Positions 1-7,230 of a stretch of DNA of 21,646 nt are shown here, piece by piece (the stretch's first letter is position 1; every line of letters starts with the position of its first letter). The position numbers and the translations under genes are program-made. The stretch is from REEP01 sp964517265 (lineage in GTDB: Bacteria > Pseudomonadota > Alphaproteobacteria > Rhodospirillales > Defluviicoccaceae), in assembly GCA_964517265.1 (NCBI GenBank), contig CAZFBS010000047.1:1-21646 (forward strand), written 5' to 3'. Below the pieces are notes generated by a model. The model had not been told where the DNA came from and ran no database searches. It saw only the letters and a list, made by a program, of their open reading frames with translations.

Positions 1-527
1 ACTTCAGTCTCGCCTGGCCGCCACGTGTCGCCCGACTTCCCGCCCCCAATATCGCCGCCCGCGAACCGGCACCATCCTAAGCTCGCTTGGCTGAATACCC
101 TGTCGTCCTGTCCCGCCTTCGGCGGTTGGGCGCGCCTGCTCTGCTGCAAAGATGTCCACGAAGGATCTTCGTGGATAAATGTCCGGCTGTTCGATCAGTA
201 GCATGCGACCGGCCTCGGCCCAAGCGATGCGGTTTGGCAAGAATTGGGTGCGGGCTTGTCCGGGCTCGTGTGATACGGAACAGCGCCCTGGTATCACAGC
301 GGCGGCACAGCCGCCTACTTCGGCGCAACCGGAGAGCGTTGGTCGCGCGCCGTCCCGGTGGAATGGTACGATCGAATCTGCGTTCAGCGGCCCAAAACGA
401 GTACTATTACCCATTCGGGGGTTTTTAGCCGAAGGCAGCGAAGTATCAGCATTGTCCTCTGCAGCTGATGTAAGGTAAAATTTCGGTCGACTCGGGGGCG
501 AAAATTTGTGACAGTGGCGCTGGGAAC
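1..527. other. Region without a supportable gene
   Basis: I see no reading frame here with recognisable protein features. The open frames on both strands are low-complexity, Arg/Pro-rich translations typical of GC-rich non-coding or decayed DNA. Two small hairpins are present: 113-125 (5-bp stem, 3-nt loop) and 155-175 (8-bp stem, 5-nt loop). Neither is followed by a T-tract. The stretch could be the decayed remains of an older gene, but nothing proves that. Confidence 0.5.
155..175. repeat. Inverted repeat, 8-bp arms
   Basis: The arms at 155-162 (TCCACGAA) and 168-175 (TTCGTGGA) are perfect reverse complements around a 5-nt loop. No T-run follows, so it is not a typical intrinsic terminator. 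Its role is unknown. Confidence 0.4.
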
Positions 528-636
528 GAATGTTTCCGTTTGCAGAAGAATCTGCAAATAAAAATCAATGAAACAATAACAATAACAGGCGTTTTCGGGT
601 TGGGGTTTGCTGTGCATAGGAGCGCGGCGGGACAGA
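528..636 (+). promoter_or_regulatory. Leader shared with the leader of the P-loop gene
   Basis: This roughly 109-nt stretch aligns by eye with 4106-4213, just upstream of the P-loop gene. Shared blocks include GAATG(A)TTTCCG, AATCT followed by an ATA...AATCAA block, GTTTT(C)GGGTTG, and GACAGAATGTC, which overlaps the ATG in both copies. The AT-rich middle would suit a promoter, but I cannot fix -35 and -10 boxes. This copy also carries a perfect 7-bp inverted repeat at 539-558 that the other lacks. It may be a common promoter or operator region, or simply the remnant of a duplication. Confidence 0.5.
539..558. promoter_or_regulatory. Perfect 7-bp inverted repeat, possible operator
   Basis: TTTGCAG (539-545) and CTGCAAA (552-558) are exact reverse complements separated by 6 nt. 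The repeat sits in the AT-rich part of the leader. It could be a repressor-binding site or an RNA hairpin. There is no T-tract, so a terminator is less likely. Confidence 0.35.
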
Positions 637-900
637 ATGTCTACAATGAGACCGAGGGATAGAAGAATTGTTTGGGCACAACGGGCATCGACGATGCTCA
701 GGGTGTCCCTTCATGGCCTGAAGATGCTGCCAGGTGGCTGGGCAATGCCGCCAGAGCAGTGTTTTATGTTGGTAGCCGTTCGTGAGAATGGCCAACGCCG
801 CAACGGAAAACAACCCACCAGCCGACACCCCCATCATGGTTTTCGAGGAGATCACGGACCGGCTGATCGTGGCGGACGCTTCGTTGAGCCAAACCGGCGC
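637..900 (+). pseudogene. Decayed fragment resembling the 5' end of the P-loop gene at 4214
   Basis: Reading from the ATG at 637, about 60 codons align without gaps to the start of the gene at 4214. By my hand count about 57% of bases agree, and the shared leader continues upstream. Shared residues include M-S, R5, R9, V12, A14, R16-A17, T19, R22-V23, K29, L31 and G33-G34. After about codon 60 the match weakens, with only a GD...GxR pattern in frame near 847-880. The P-loop domain is entirely absent before the RTX gene begins. The frame stays open to 1065, so a short novel product cannot be excluded. I read it as a truncated, decaying paralogue. Confidence 0.5.
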
Positions 901-1158
901 TTCGCCAGCAGTCCCTGGTGCTGTTCGCAGTGGATGCGCGCGCAGCACCTTCGTTTCAGATCACCATCATTGAGCACGCTGTCCGCGCAACCCTCACCAC
1001 CCGGTTCCATTCTCCGCAGCCTCTTAATCGAGGCGCCTTCGTTGAAGGCGAGGCGGGGACGATAAAAGACGGGCCTGTGAGACACGCCGAACAGCGCGGC
1101 TCGAAGTAGCCGCGATGGTGCCAGAAATGCGGGACAACTGCTGTGACGGAGAATAAAA

Positions 1159-3684
1159 ATGGCTGAAATTCAAGGTACCCCGAACCCCGATACAATCCAG
1201 CCCGGGTCCGTATCGAGTGGTGTAACCGGGGGTACGCCCACGGCCGAGGCCGATACCATCTTTGGGTACGCCGGCGGTGATACCGTCTATGGCGGAGCCG
1301 GTGGCGATAGCGTCGACGGTGGCGAGGGCAGCGATCGATTGTATGGTGAGGAGGGGAACGATACGCTGCTCGGCGGCGCCGGCACCGACAGGCTCTACGG
1401 TGGGGATGGGGATGATGTGCTGGATCAGGGTCCCAGTAGAAACGACCGATTGTATGGGGATTCCGGCAACGACTACTTCTACAGCGGTGACGACCGTGCA
1501 AAAATTATCGAGGGGGGCCCAGGTGACGACACTCTCGATTACTCTCGAAGCCTGAACAACAATAACGTTGTCCATCTGGAAAGAAACTTTCTTTTGGATG
1601 GATACTGGCGGGTCAATTCTGCGCAGCGCACATTCACGGAACTGACCAATGTCGAGAACATTATTGGTGGTGATATCGGCCGTGATGACATGGTCGGGAC
1701 AAACGGCGTCGACAAGTTCTGGGGGATGGGCGGCAACGACCAGATCTATGGCAAGGGCGGTGATGACGAGATCTACGGCGGGCTGGGCAACGATCGCCTG
1801 ATCGGCGGGGCTGGACGGGATTACTTGCATGGCAACCTAGGGCTCGACACCGTCGATTACTTCTATGCGACGAGCGGTCGGCTGATCGATCTTGGTCGCG
1901 ACAGCACATCCAGCCCCGGCTTCTCGAGAAAGGCGGATGGCAGCGATGACGGTGATACCGACACGCTGCTCAGCATCGAGCGGGTCCGTGGCAGCAATTT
2001 CGATGACATCATCAAGGGCGGATTGAACTCGAGAGTCTGGGACAATGTATTGCGCGGGGGCGAAGGCGACGACGAGATCTGGGGTCGCCGCGGCGACAAT
2101 GAGCTCTATGGTGATGGTGGCAACGATACGTTCAAAGTCGATAGGATCAGCTCAAACAGTTGGGGCGAGACCCGGATCAAGGATTGGGGCATTGGCGAGG
2201 ACGTCATCGACCTGAGCGATTGGAGAAGCGGGTCGGACCCGCGCGACATCAACATCAGCTACGGCAGCCGCGATACGACGATTACGATCAGTGGCGCCGG
2301 CGTGACCGGCTTCTCGATGGTGGTCGAGAACACCAAAAGCGAGCACTTCGATCTTTCCGATCTCGATAGTGGCTTGATTCGGGCCAAGGGAATGAACGTC
2401 GAGGTTCTCGCCAACCCGCTGCCCTCCTACGAGTGGTACTACGGCTGCTCACCGACCTCGATGGCCTCGATCATCGCCTACTGGGACCTTAATGGCTATC
2501 CCGACATGTATAAGGGCATCCAAGGCTGGGATCAGGTCAGCGTGATGCAGAACGTGAAGGACCAGGTGATGAGCCCCGAGCACATCGCCAAGTATGCCTA
2601 CTACTCATACCTCGACAACCCCGATGCACCTGACTTCGCGCCGAACAGCATTGCCACCTTTGCCCGCAGCGGCTTCGGGGACGAGCGCCATCATACCAGC
2701 ACCAGCACCGGCGGAACCCGGGACGGGCTTGATGATTACGCGGCGTATCGCGGCTATGACTTCAACGTCTCTCGCGTGAAGATGGCGGGGGCCGATCAGG
2801 ATGCGATCTGGGAACGGCTGGTCAGTGAGATCGAGGCGGGCCGGCCGGCCTTGGCTTACCTGGCCACCTCCAGCGACCCCAACCATTATGTGCCGATTTT
2901 CGGGGTTGCGGAATTGCCCGGCGGAAATCGCTGGTACAATCATTACAATCACAGCTCAACCGTAAGCACTGTGGAGGGAGAGTACGAAACTCCCGTCTGG
3001 CATGAGTTCAAGGAAAACGTCATCAGTTCCGAAACGGAAGAGGGTGCCGTCACAACGGTCAATGTCGCCTGGGGCATCCACACGATGTTCTTCGTCAAAC
3101 CGGCAAATGTGACGCTGACGGGCAATGATGGCGGAAGCGATACCCTTGTTGCCGGCGGTGGCGACGACAGACTCTATGGCTACGGCGGCAATGACGCCCT
3201 CAACGGCGGCATCGGCCATGACAGATTGTACGGCGGCAGCGGCAACGACACCCTGAACGGGGGTATCGGCAACGACTACCTGTCCGCCAGCAGCGGCGAC
3301 GATACCGTTTATGGCGATGCCGGCAACGATACGCTGTATGGAAGCCGGGGAGACGATCTCGTCGACGGCGGCACTGGCAACGATACGCTGACTGGGGGCA
3401 GCAGTAACGATATCTTCGTCTTCGGCGAGGGGTACGGCGAGGACATTATCACGGACTTTGGCGAGGGGGCGGACCGGATCGACGCGCGCGGAACAGGCTT
3501 CGATACGTTGGCGGACTTCAATGCGCTCGCCGGAGCCAACGACCGGGTCGACGGCGGGGACTCTTACGCCGGCATTGGGGTGAGCGCGACCGGCAGCGAT
3601 CTGGTCCTCGATTTTGGTAACGGCGATATCCTGACTGTCCTCAACAGCACCGGTCTCGGGGAGACGGATTTTATTCTGGCCTAG
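1159..3684 (+). CDS. RTX protein with an embedded C39-like cysteine peptidase domain, type I secretion substrate
   Basis: This 841-aa protein is probably exported by a type I system and folds outside the cell on binding Ca2+. GGxGxDxLYG-type nonapeptide repeats lie near residues 40-90, 180-225 and 285-320, and again at about 665-750. Between them, residues about 405-640 resemble the C39-like peptidase family: the motif YGCSPTSMASIIAYWD carries candidate nucleophile Cys430, and DPNHYVPIFGV carries candidate His576. The C-terminus (DFGEGADRID..., ending GETDFILA) looks like an RTX secretion signal, and there is no N-terminal signal peptide. The start is supported by GGAGAA five bases upstream. 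A hairpin terminator follows. The nearby ABC/HlyD pair is the obvious exporter. The peptidase target is unknown, and activity depends on the Cys/His pair being genuine. Confidence 0.9.
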   Translation: MAEIQGTPNPDTIQPGSVSSGVTGGTPTAEADTIFGYAGGDTVYGGAGGDSVDGGEGSDRLYGEEGNDTLLGGAGTDRLYGGDGDDVLDQGPSRNDRLYGDSGNDYFYSGDDRAKIIEGGPGDDTLDYSRSLNNNNVVHLERNFLLDGYWRVNSAQRTFTELTNVENIIGGDIGRDDMVGTNGVDKFWGMGGNDQIYGKGGDDEIYGGLGNDRLIGGAGRDYLHGNLGLDTVDYFYATSGRLIDLGRDSTSSPGFSRKADGSDDGDTDTLLSIERVRGSNFDDIIKGGLNSRVWDNVLRGGEGDDEIWGRRGDNELYGDGGNDTFKVDRISSNSWGETRIKDWGIGEDVIDLSDWRSGSDPRDINISYGSRDTTITISGAGVTGFSMVVENTKSEHFDLSDLDSGLIRAKGMNVEVLANPLPSYEWYYGCSPTSMASIIAYWDLNGYPDMYKGIQGWDQVSVMQNVKDQVMSPEHIAKYAYYSYLDNPDAPDFAPNSIATFARSGFGDERHHTSTSTGGTRDGLDDYAAYRGYDFNVSRVKMAGADQDAIWERLVSEIEAGRPALAYLATSSDPNHYVPIFGVAELPGGNRWYNHYNHSSTVSTVEGEYETPVWHEFKENVISSETEEGAVTTVNVAWGIHTMFFVKPANVTLTGNDGGSDTLVAGGGDDRLYGYGGNDALNGGIGHDRLYGGSGNDTLNGGIGNDYLSASSGDDTVYGDAGNDTLYGSRGDDLVDGGTGNDTLTGGSSNDIFVFGEGYGEDIITDFGEGADRIDARGTGFDTLADFNALAGANDRVDGGDSYAGIGVSATGSDLVLDFGNGDILTVLNSTGLGETDFILA
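3160..3410 (+). repeat. C-terminal RTX nonapeptide-coding repeat block
   Basis: Near-tandem 27-nt units encode GGxGNDxLYG-like nonapeptides, seen as GYGGNDALN, GGIGHDRLY, GGSGNDTLN, GGIGNDYLS and similar. Each pair of units forms a Ca2+-binding parallel beta-roll. This is a protein-level repeat, not a mobile element. Confidence 0.85.
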
Positions 3685-3722
3685 ACAAACGCTGCCGTGA
3701 ACGGACAGGCTATATCTAACCG

Positions 3723-3744
3723 GGGCGGGGCTTCGGCCCCGCCC
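3723..3744 (+). terminator. Strong hairpin terminator after the RTX gene
   Basis: A perfect 9-bp GC stem (GGGCGGGGC / GCCCCGCCC) closes on a TTCG tetraloop about 40 bp after the RTX stop codon. The following TCCTCTCTC is pyrimidine-rich with few consecutive Ts. It very probably ends the RTX transcript, so the downstream operon needs its own promoter. Confidence 0.75.
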
Positions 3745-4105
3745 TCCTCTCTCGTCGCGACGCCAACCGTCTTCGCCGATTGCCGGTGCCGACGATTAGC
3801 GAGCCTTTGCCCGTGATTTTCCTGTTCGACTTGGCGGTTCGTGACGGCGCGCACGCCACCATCAAGTAAACCGTTTTTCTCTTGTAGAAAGGACACAGCC
3901 TGAATTCGTCTTTGCTCAGGCATCGCCCGAAGGCGCCGAGTGCTCACTACGCCTTAAGTAGAATAACGCGTGATTATGGCTAAAAAATGCAGGAATCCTA
4001 TCAAATGTAATGGCCGCCGCGCACCCAGAGGCTTCAAATTTCTTGTCGACATCGCGTACCAAAGTTGCCAAGGTAACGGACGGCGTAGAACGCTTGCGGT
4101 CAAAG
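3745..4105. other. Intergenic stretch without a supportable gene
   Basis: After the terminator the sequence becomes less GC-rich toward 3950-4105. I find no reading frame with family features, no tRNA and no repeat. It separates the RTX gene from the leader of the downstream operon. Confidence 0.5.
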
Positions 4106-4213
4106 GAATGATTTCCGAGACAATGACCATAATCTAAGGATAGTAATCAAAAAATCCGAACAAGAACTGTTTTGGGTTGAGGGACGCCGTGTGTAACAGC
4201 AAGGCGTGACAGA
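4106..4213 (+). promoter_or_regulatory. Leader of the P-loop/secretion/ligase operon
   Basis: This AT-rich 108-nt stretch matches 528-636 in block order and length. It ends in GACAGAATGTC (4208-4218), a 4-3-4 inverted repeat that overlaps the start codon. As the only long gap before four tightly spaced genes, it is the likely operon promoter region. Exact promoter boxes are not evident. Confidence 0.5.
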
Positions 4214-5476
4214 ATGTCAGTGACGAGACTAAGCGAGAGGACGCTCGTGCGCGCCAAACGGGCGTTCACGACGCGGCGGGTGCCGACTCGCGATATGAAG
4301 ACGCTGATCGGTGGAAATGCTAAACCGACGAGTGGCGATCTGGTGCTGGCGACCATCCATGAGATCGGCAAGCATCGAAAAATCGAGCAACCGAGCGGAC
4401 GGCGGGCGCAACTTCTGCCCGGTGACGAGATCATCGTCTGCTATGGAAGCCGCTATGCGCCCGACCAGTACGAAGCCATCATCAGCGAGGATCTTGGGCT
4501 TTGCGATCTCGTCGCCGCCGGCGGCATTGCGTCGCGGGAAGTGAACCGGCACGACCGAATGCTTCCTCCTACCAAGATCATGCCGATCGGTCTGATCGGT
4601 GACGAGCATGGCAAGAGGTTGAATGTCGGCGACTACCGGATCAGCGCCGAGCCCTCCGATAAACCGGTCAAACTCATTCTGGTTGTCGGCACCGCGATGA
4701 ACTCCGGTAAAACATTCACCGCCGCGTCGATCATCTACAGTTTGAAACCTACTCCTTATCGGGTCGCCGGGATCAAGGCGACGGGAACCGGATCTGGCGG
4801 CGACGTCTTCTTGTTCAAGGATATGGGCGCAGACGTCGTATTGGATTTTACCGATGGCGGTTTTTCCAGCACCTACCTGCAACCGGATCCGGATATTGAA
4901 CGGACCACTTTGACGTTGATCGATCACGCGGCGTGGCTCGGCTGCGATGTCGTCGTCATGGAGGTGGCCGACGGTCTTCGGCACAAGGAAACGGAAGCTT
5001 TGCTCCGTTCAGAAAGTTTGCAGCAAAGGGTGTCCGGCGTCGTATTCGCAGCCTACGACTCGATGGGCGCGAAAGCCGGCTACGATATTCTGCAGGAGTG
5101 GGGGTATCCGGTCCTGGCGATTAGCGGCCAGCTGACGCGTTCGCCACTGGCGATCCGGGAGACCGCAGGCGTCGTCGATCGGCCGATTATAAACCCGTTT
5201 CAGATCCAGGCCGGGGCGCTAATGACGGCGATTACCGGAGAGAAGCCCCTCAACGGTTTCAGCATCCATTCCCCTCAAAAGCAGAGTATCCAGAAGGACC
5301 ACGTCGCCAATGGCGCAGGCTTCCCGATTTACCCTCCCGGGCTGATGATCCCGTATACCAGCCCTGAGCAAGCGAACGCGCGTTACTTCGGACTTCATGA
5401 TAACAGAATTGATTTCGATTATACAGAAGATGCCGAAGAATTGGATGCCCTTGTTCAAGTCCTGAAATTGAGTTAA
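4214..5476 (+). CDS. P-loop NTP-binding protein, C-terminal half DUF1611/DgcN-like
   Basis: This 420-aa protein has two parts. Residues about 27-140 form a domain I do not recognise with certainty (GDLVLATIHEIGKHRKIE, then GRR..L.PGDEI, YGSRYAPDQYEA). From about 150 there is a nucleotide-binding domain with Walker A GTAMNSGKT (G159-T167, Lys166), followed by GIKATGTGSGGD and DVVLDFTDGG. That layout recalls DUF1611, whose studied member DgcN is reported as a D-glutamate N-acetyltransferase. The resemblance is from memory and partial, so a role on an amino-acid substrate is only inference. No signal peptide or membrane segment is visible. The ATG at 4214 has a weak ribosome-binding site, and Met27 (4292) is an alternative start. 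The stop lies 2 nt before the ABC transporter gene, so the two are co-transcribed. A decayed relative lies upstream at 637. Confidence 0.75.
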   Translation: MSVTRLSERTLVRAKRAFTTRRVPTRDMKTLIGGNAKPTSGDLVLATIHEIGKHRKIEQPSGRRAQLLPGDEIIVCYGSRYAPDQYEAIISEDLGLCDLVAAGGIASREVNRHDRMLPPTKIMPIGLIGDEHGKRLNVGDYRISAEPSDKPVKLILVVGTAMNSGKTFTAASIIYSLKPTPYRVAGIKATGTGSGGDVFLFKDMGADVVLDFTDGGFSSTYLQPDPDIERTTLTLIDHAAWLGCDVVVMEVADGLRHKETEALLRSESLQQRVSGVVFAAYDSMGAKAGYDILQEWGYPVLAISGQLTRSPLAIRETAGVVDRPIINPFQIQAGALMTAITGEKPLNGFSIHSPQKQSIQKDHVANGAGFPIYPPGLMIPYTSPEQANARYFGLHDNRIDFDYTEDAEELDALVQVLKLS

Positions 5477-5478
5477 TC

Positions 5479-7227
5479 ATGAATATGTTTCGCCGTGAAG
5501 GTCTTGGTTCTCAATTCAGCCAGAGCCGGGAAACTCTCTTGCGTACTATGTGGAGGCAGTCTTATCCTGGACTTGCCGCCATGGGTGCGTTTTCTGTTGT
5601 CTTCAATATTCTGAGATTGTCGACGGCAATTTACGCACTGCAAGTTCTCGATCGCGTCGTCTCGAGCCGCAGCATCGAGACGCTGGTCATGCTGACAGTG
5701 ATTGTTCTTGTCGCGGTGCTGGCGGCAACCCTGCTCGGGATTATTCGCCGCGTGATGTTTCTGAATTGGGGCGGCTGGATCGAACGCCAGCTCGGGCCGC
5801 ACATGTTCGAGATCGGCATTGCCCAGGCATCGGAGACGCGCTCGCCGTCTAGCCTACTCAGGGATGTCGGCACGCTGCGTTCGTTTGTTGCCGGGCCGGG
5901 CTTGGTGTCGTGGATCGACGTCTGTTTCGCGCCCCTCTTTTTTGCCGTCGTCTTCATTATCTCCCCGCAAATGGGCGTGATCGTGCTGACGGCTGCGGGC
6001 CTGATCCTGATCCTTGGTATCTGGAACGAGCTTGCAACGCGGAAAAGCCGCTCTGCCGCCTACGCCGCGGGCGTCGACGACGGGGGAGTGGTCAAGGCGG
6101 TGGAGCGCAATCGCGAAACCGTCGGCTCCCTCAGCATGGGCAGCAATTTTGCCGAGATGTGGTATCGGAGCGCGACCGAACGCCTCGACGAGAGCGATCG
6201 TACCCGCAAGACGAACATCTATTTCAGGGGAGCCATGGTCTTTGTTCGGCGATGCCTGCGCATTGCCGTTCTTGCCTTCGGGGTCTGGCTGGTGATCGAG
6301 GGCTCGATTACTATCGGCGCCGTCATTGCCAGCTACTACGTTGGCCGGACGGGGTTCTCGTTGGTCCAGTCGGCAATGGAGAGGTGGCGGGATATGATCA
6401 ACGCCCGTCGCAGCTATGCACAAATCCGGACTGCGCTGAAGCAGCACGAGACGGTTCACGTGTCGATGGGCAGGAGCCAGTTGCCGGTACCGCTCGTGTA
6501 CGACAACGTGAGCTATCGCTACCCTAAACAGGGAAACGCGCTGTTCCGCAACATCAACGTGACGGTCTCTCCGGGCGAAGCTCTCTACGTGATCGGACCT
6601 TCCGCCGTTGGCAAGACAACGTTTGCGCGGCTGACGGCGGGGGTCATGAAACCGACGAGCGGTCAAACCAGCGCCGGGCACATCAGGCTGGGCGATGTCG
6701 GCGTTCATCGTCTCGTGCAGAGCGGCCAATCCAACTGTGTCGGCTATCTGCCCCAGCATATTCAGCTGTTCAACGGAACGATCCGCGAGAACATCGCGCG
6801 CATGTCGTCCGGCGACATGGATCTTGTTGTCGAAGCCGCCAAACTGGTGGGTATTCACGACGCGATCATCCAGCTGCCTCAAGGTTACGATACGGTCATC
6901 TCTGAGGACGAGCCCTTGCTTTCCGCCGGTAGAAGGAAATGCTTGGCTCTTGCTCGCGCGTTTTACGGCTGGCCCTCGCTGATCGTACTTGACGAACCGG
7001 AGCCGCATTTGGATCGGCAGCAGCGCATGAAGGTGAACGCGGCGATCCAAAGCCTGAAGGCGCAAGGTGCGATCGTGGTCGTGACGACCCAATTGAAGCC
7101 GCCGACTCTTACCATTGCGCAAAAAGTTCTGCTGTTTGAGAACGGCAAGACCACCGTGCTGGAGGGGACGGACAAGATCGCTACTCTGCGCCGCCAGAAA
7201 AGCAGCAATTCCCGAGCCTCGGATTGA
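5479..7227 (+). CDS. Type I secretion ABC transporter (PrtD-like permease/ATPase) with altered ATPase motifs
   Basis: This 582-aa inner-membrane protein should power export of the RTX proteins with the adjacent adaptor and a TolC-type channel encoded elsewhere. Hydrophobic segments over residues about 20-310 form the membrane domain, and there is no N-terminal C39 peptidase domain. The ATPase domain has Walker A GPSAVGKTT (373-381, Lys379), a Q-loop in YLPQHIQLFNGTIREN, and Walker B LIVLDEP (Asp505, Glu506). Two motifs are unusual. The signature is LSAGRRK (481-487) instead of LSGGQRQ, and the H-switch position reads VVVTTQ, with Gln538 where His is expected. Lys379 and Glu506 are intact, so it may still hydrolyse ATP, perhaps slowly or with a second subunit. 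It starts 2 nt after the P-loop gene and ends 3 nt before the adaptor. Confidence 0.92.
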   Translation: MNMFRREGLGSQFSQSRETLLRTMWRQSYPGLAAMGAFSVVFNILRLSTAIYALQVLDRVVSSRSIETLVMLTVIVLVAVLAATLLGIIRRVMFLNWGGWIERQLGPHMFEIGIAQASETRSPSSLLRDVGTLRSFVAGPGLVSWIDVCFAPLFFAVVFIISPQMGVIVLTAAGLILILGIWNELATRKSRSAAYAAGVDDGGVVKAVERNRETVGSLSMGSNFAEMWYRSATERLDESDRTRKTNIYFRGAMVFVRRCLRIAVLAFGVWLVIEGSITIGAVIASYYVGRTGFSLVQSAMERWRDMINARRSYAQIRTALKQHETVHVSMGRSQLPVPLVYDNVSYRYPKQGNALFRNINVTVSPGEALYVIGPSAVGKTTFARLTAGVMKPTSGQTSAGHIRLGDVGVHRLVQSGQSNCVGYLPQHIQLFNGTIRENIARMSSGDMDLVVEAAKLVGIHDAIIQLPQGYDTVISEDEPLLSAGRRKCLALARAFYGWPSLIVLDEPEPHLDRQQRMKVNAAIQSLKAQGAIVVVTTQLKPPTLTIAQKVLLFENGKTTVLEGTDKIATLRRQKSSNSRASD

Positions 7228-7230
7228 GCC

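Noticed and set aside
4..414. A 136-codon minus-strand frame near the left edge
   Set aside because: I recognise no motif, start signal or domain in it, and the composition looks non-coding. It could be a decayed gene end but cannot be supported.
1024..1830. A 268-codon minus-strand frame across the RTX start
   Set aside because: It is the antisense of repetitive RTX codons, giving an Ile/Val/Ala-rich pseudo-repeat. The plus-strand frame has the real signals.
1159..3684. The regular repeats as a CRISPR or satellite array
   Set aside because: The repeats are degenerate 27-nt units in frame that encode RTX nonapeptides, with no unique spacers.
5479..7227. A bacteriocin-type exporter with its own C39 peptidase
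   Set aside because: The N-terminus goes straight into the membrane domain, and the 582-aa length is PrtD-type. The C39-like domain is in the RTX protein instead.
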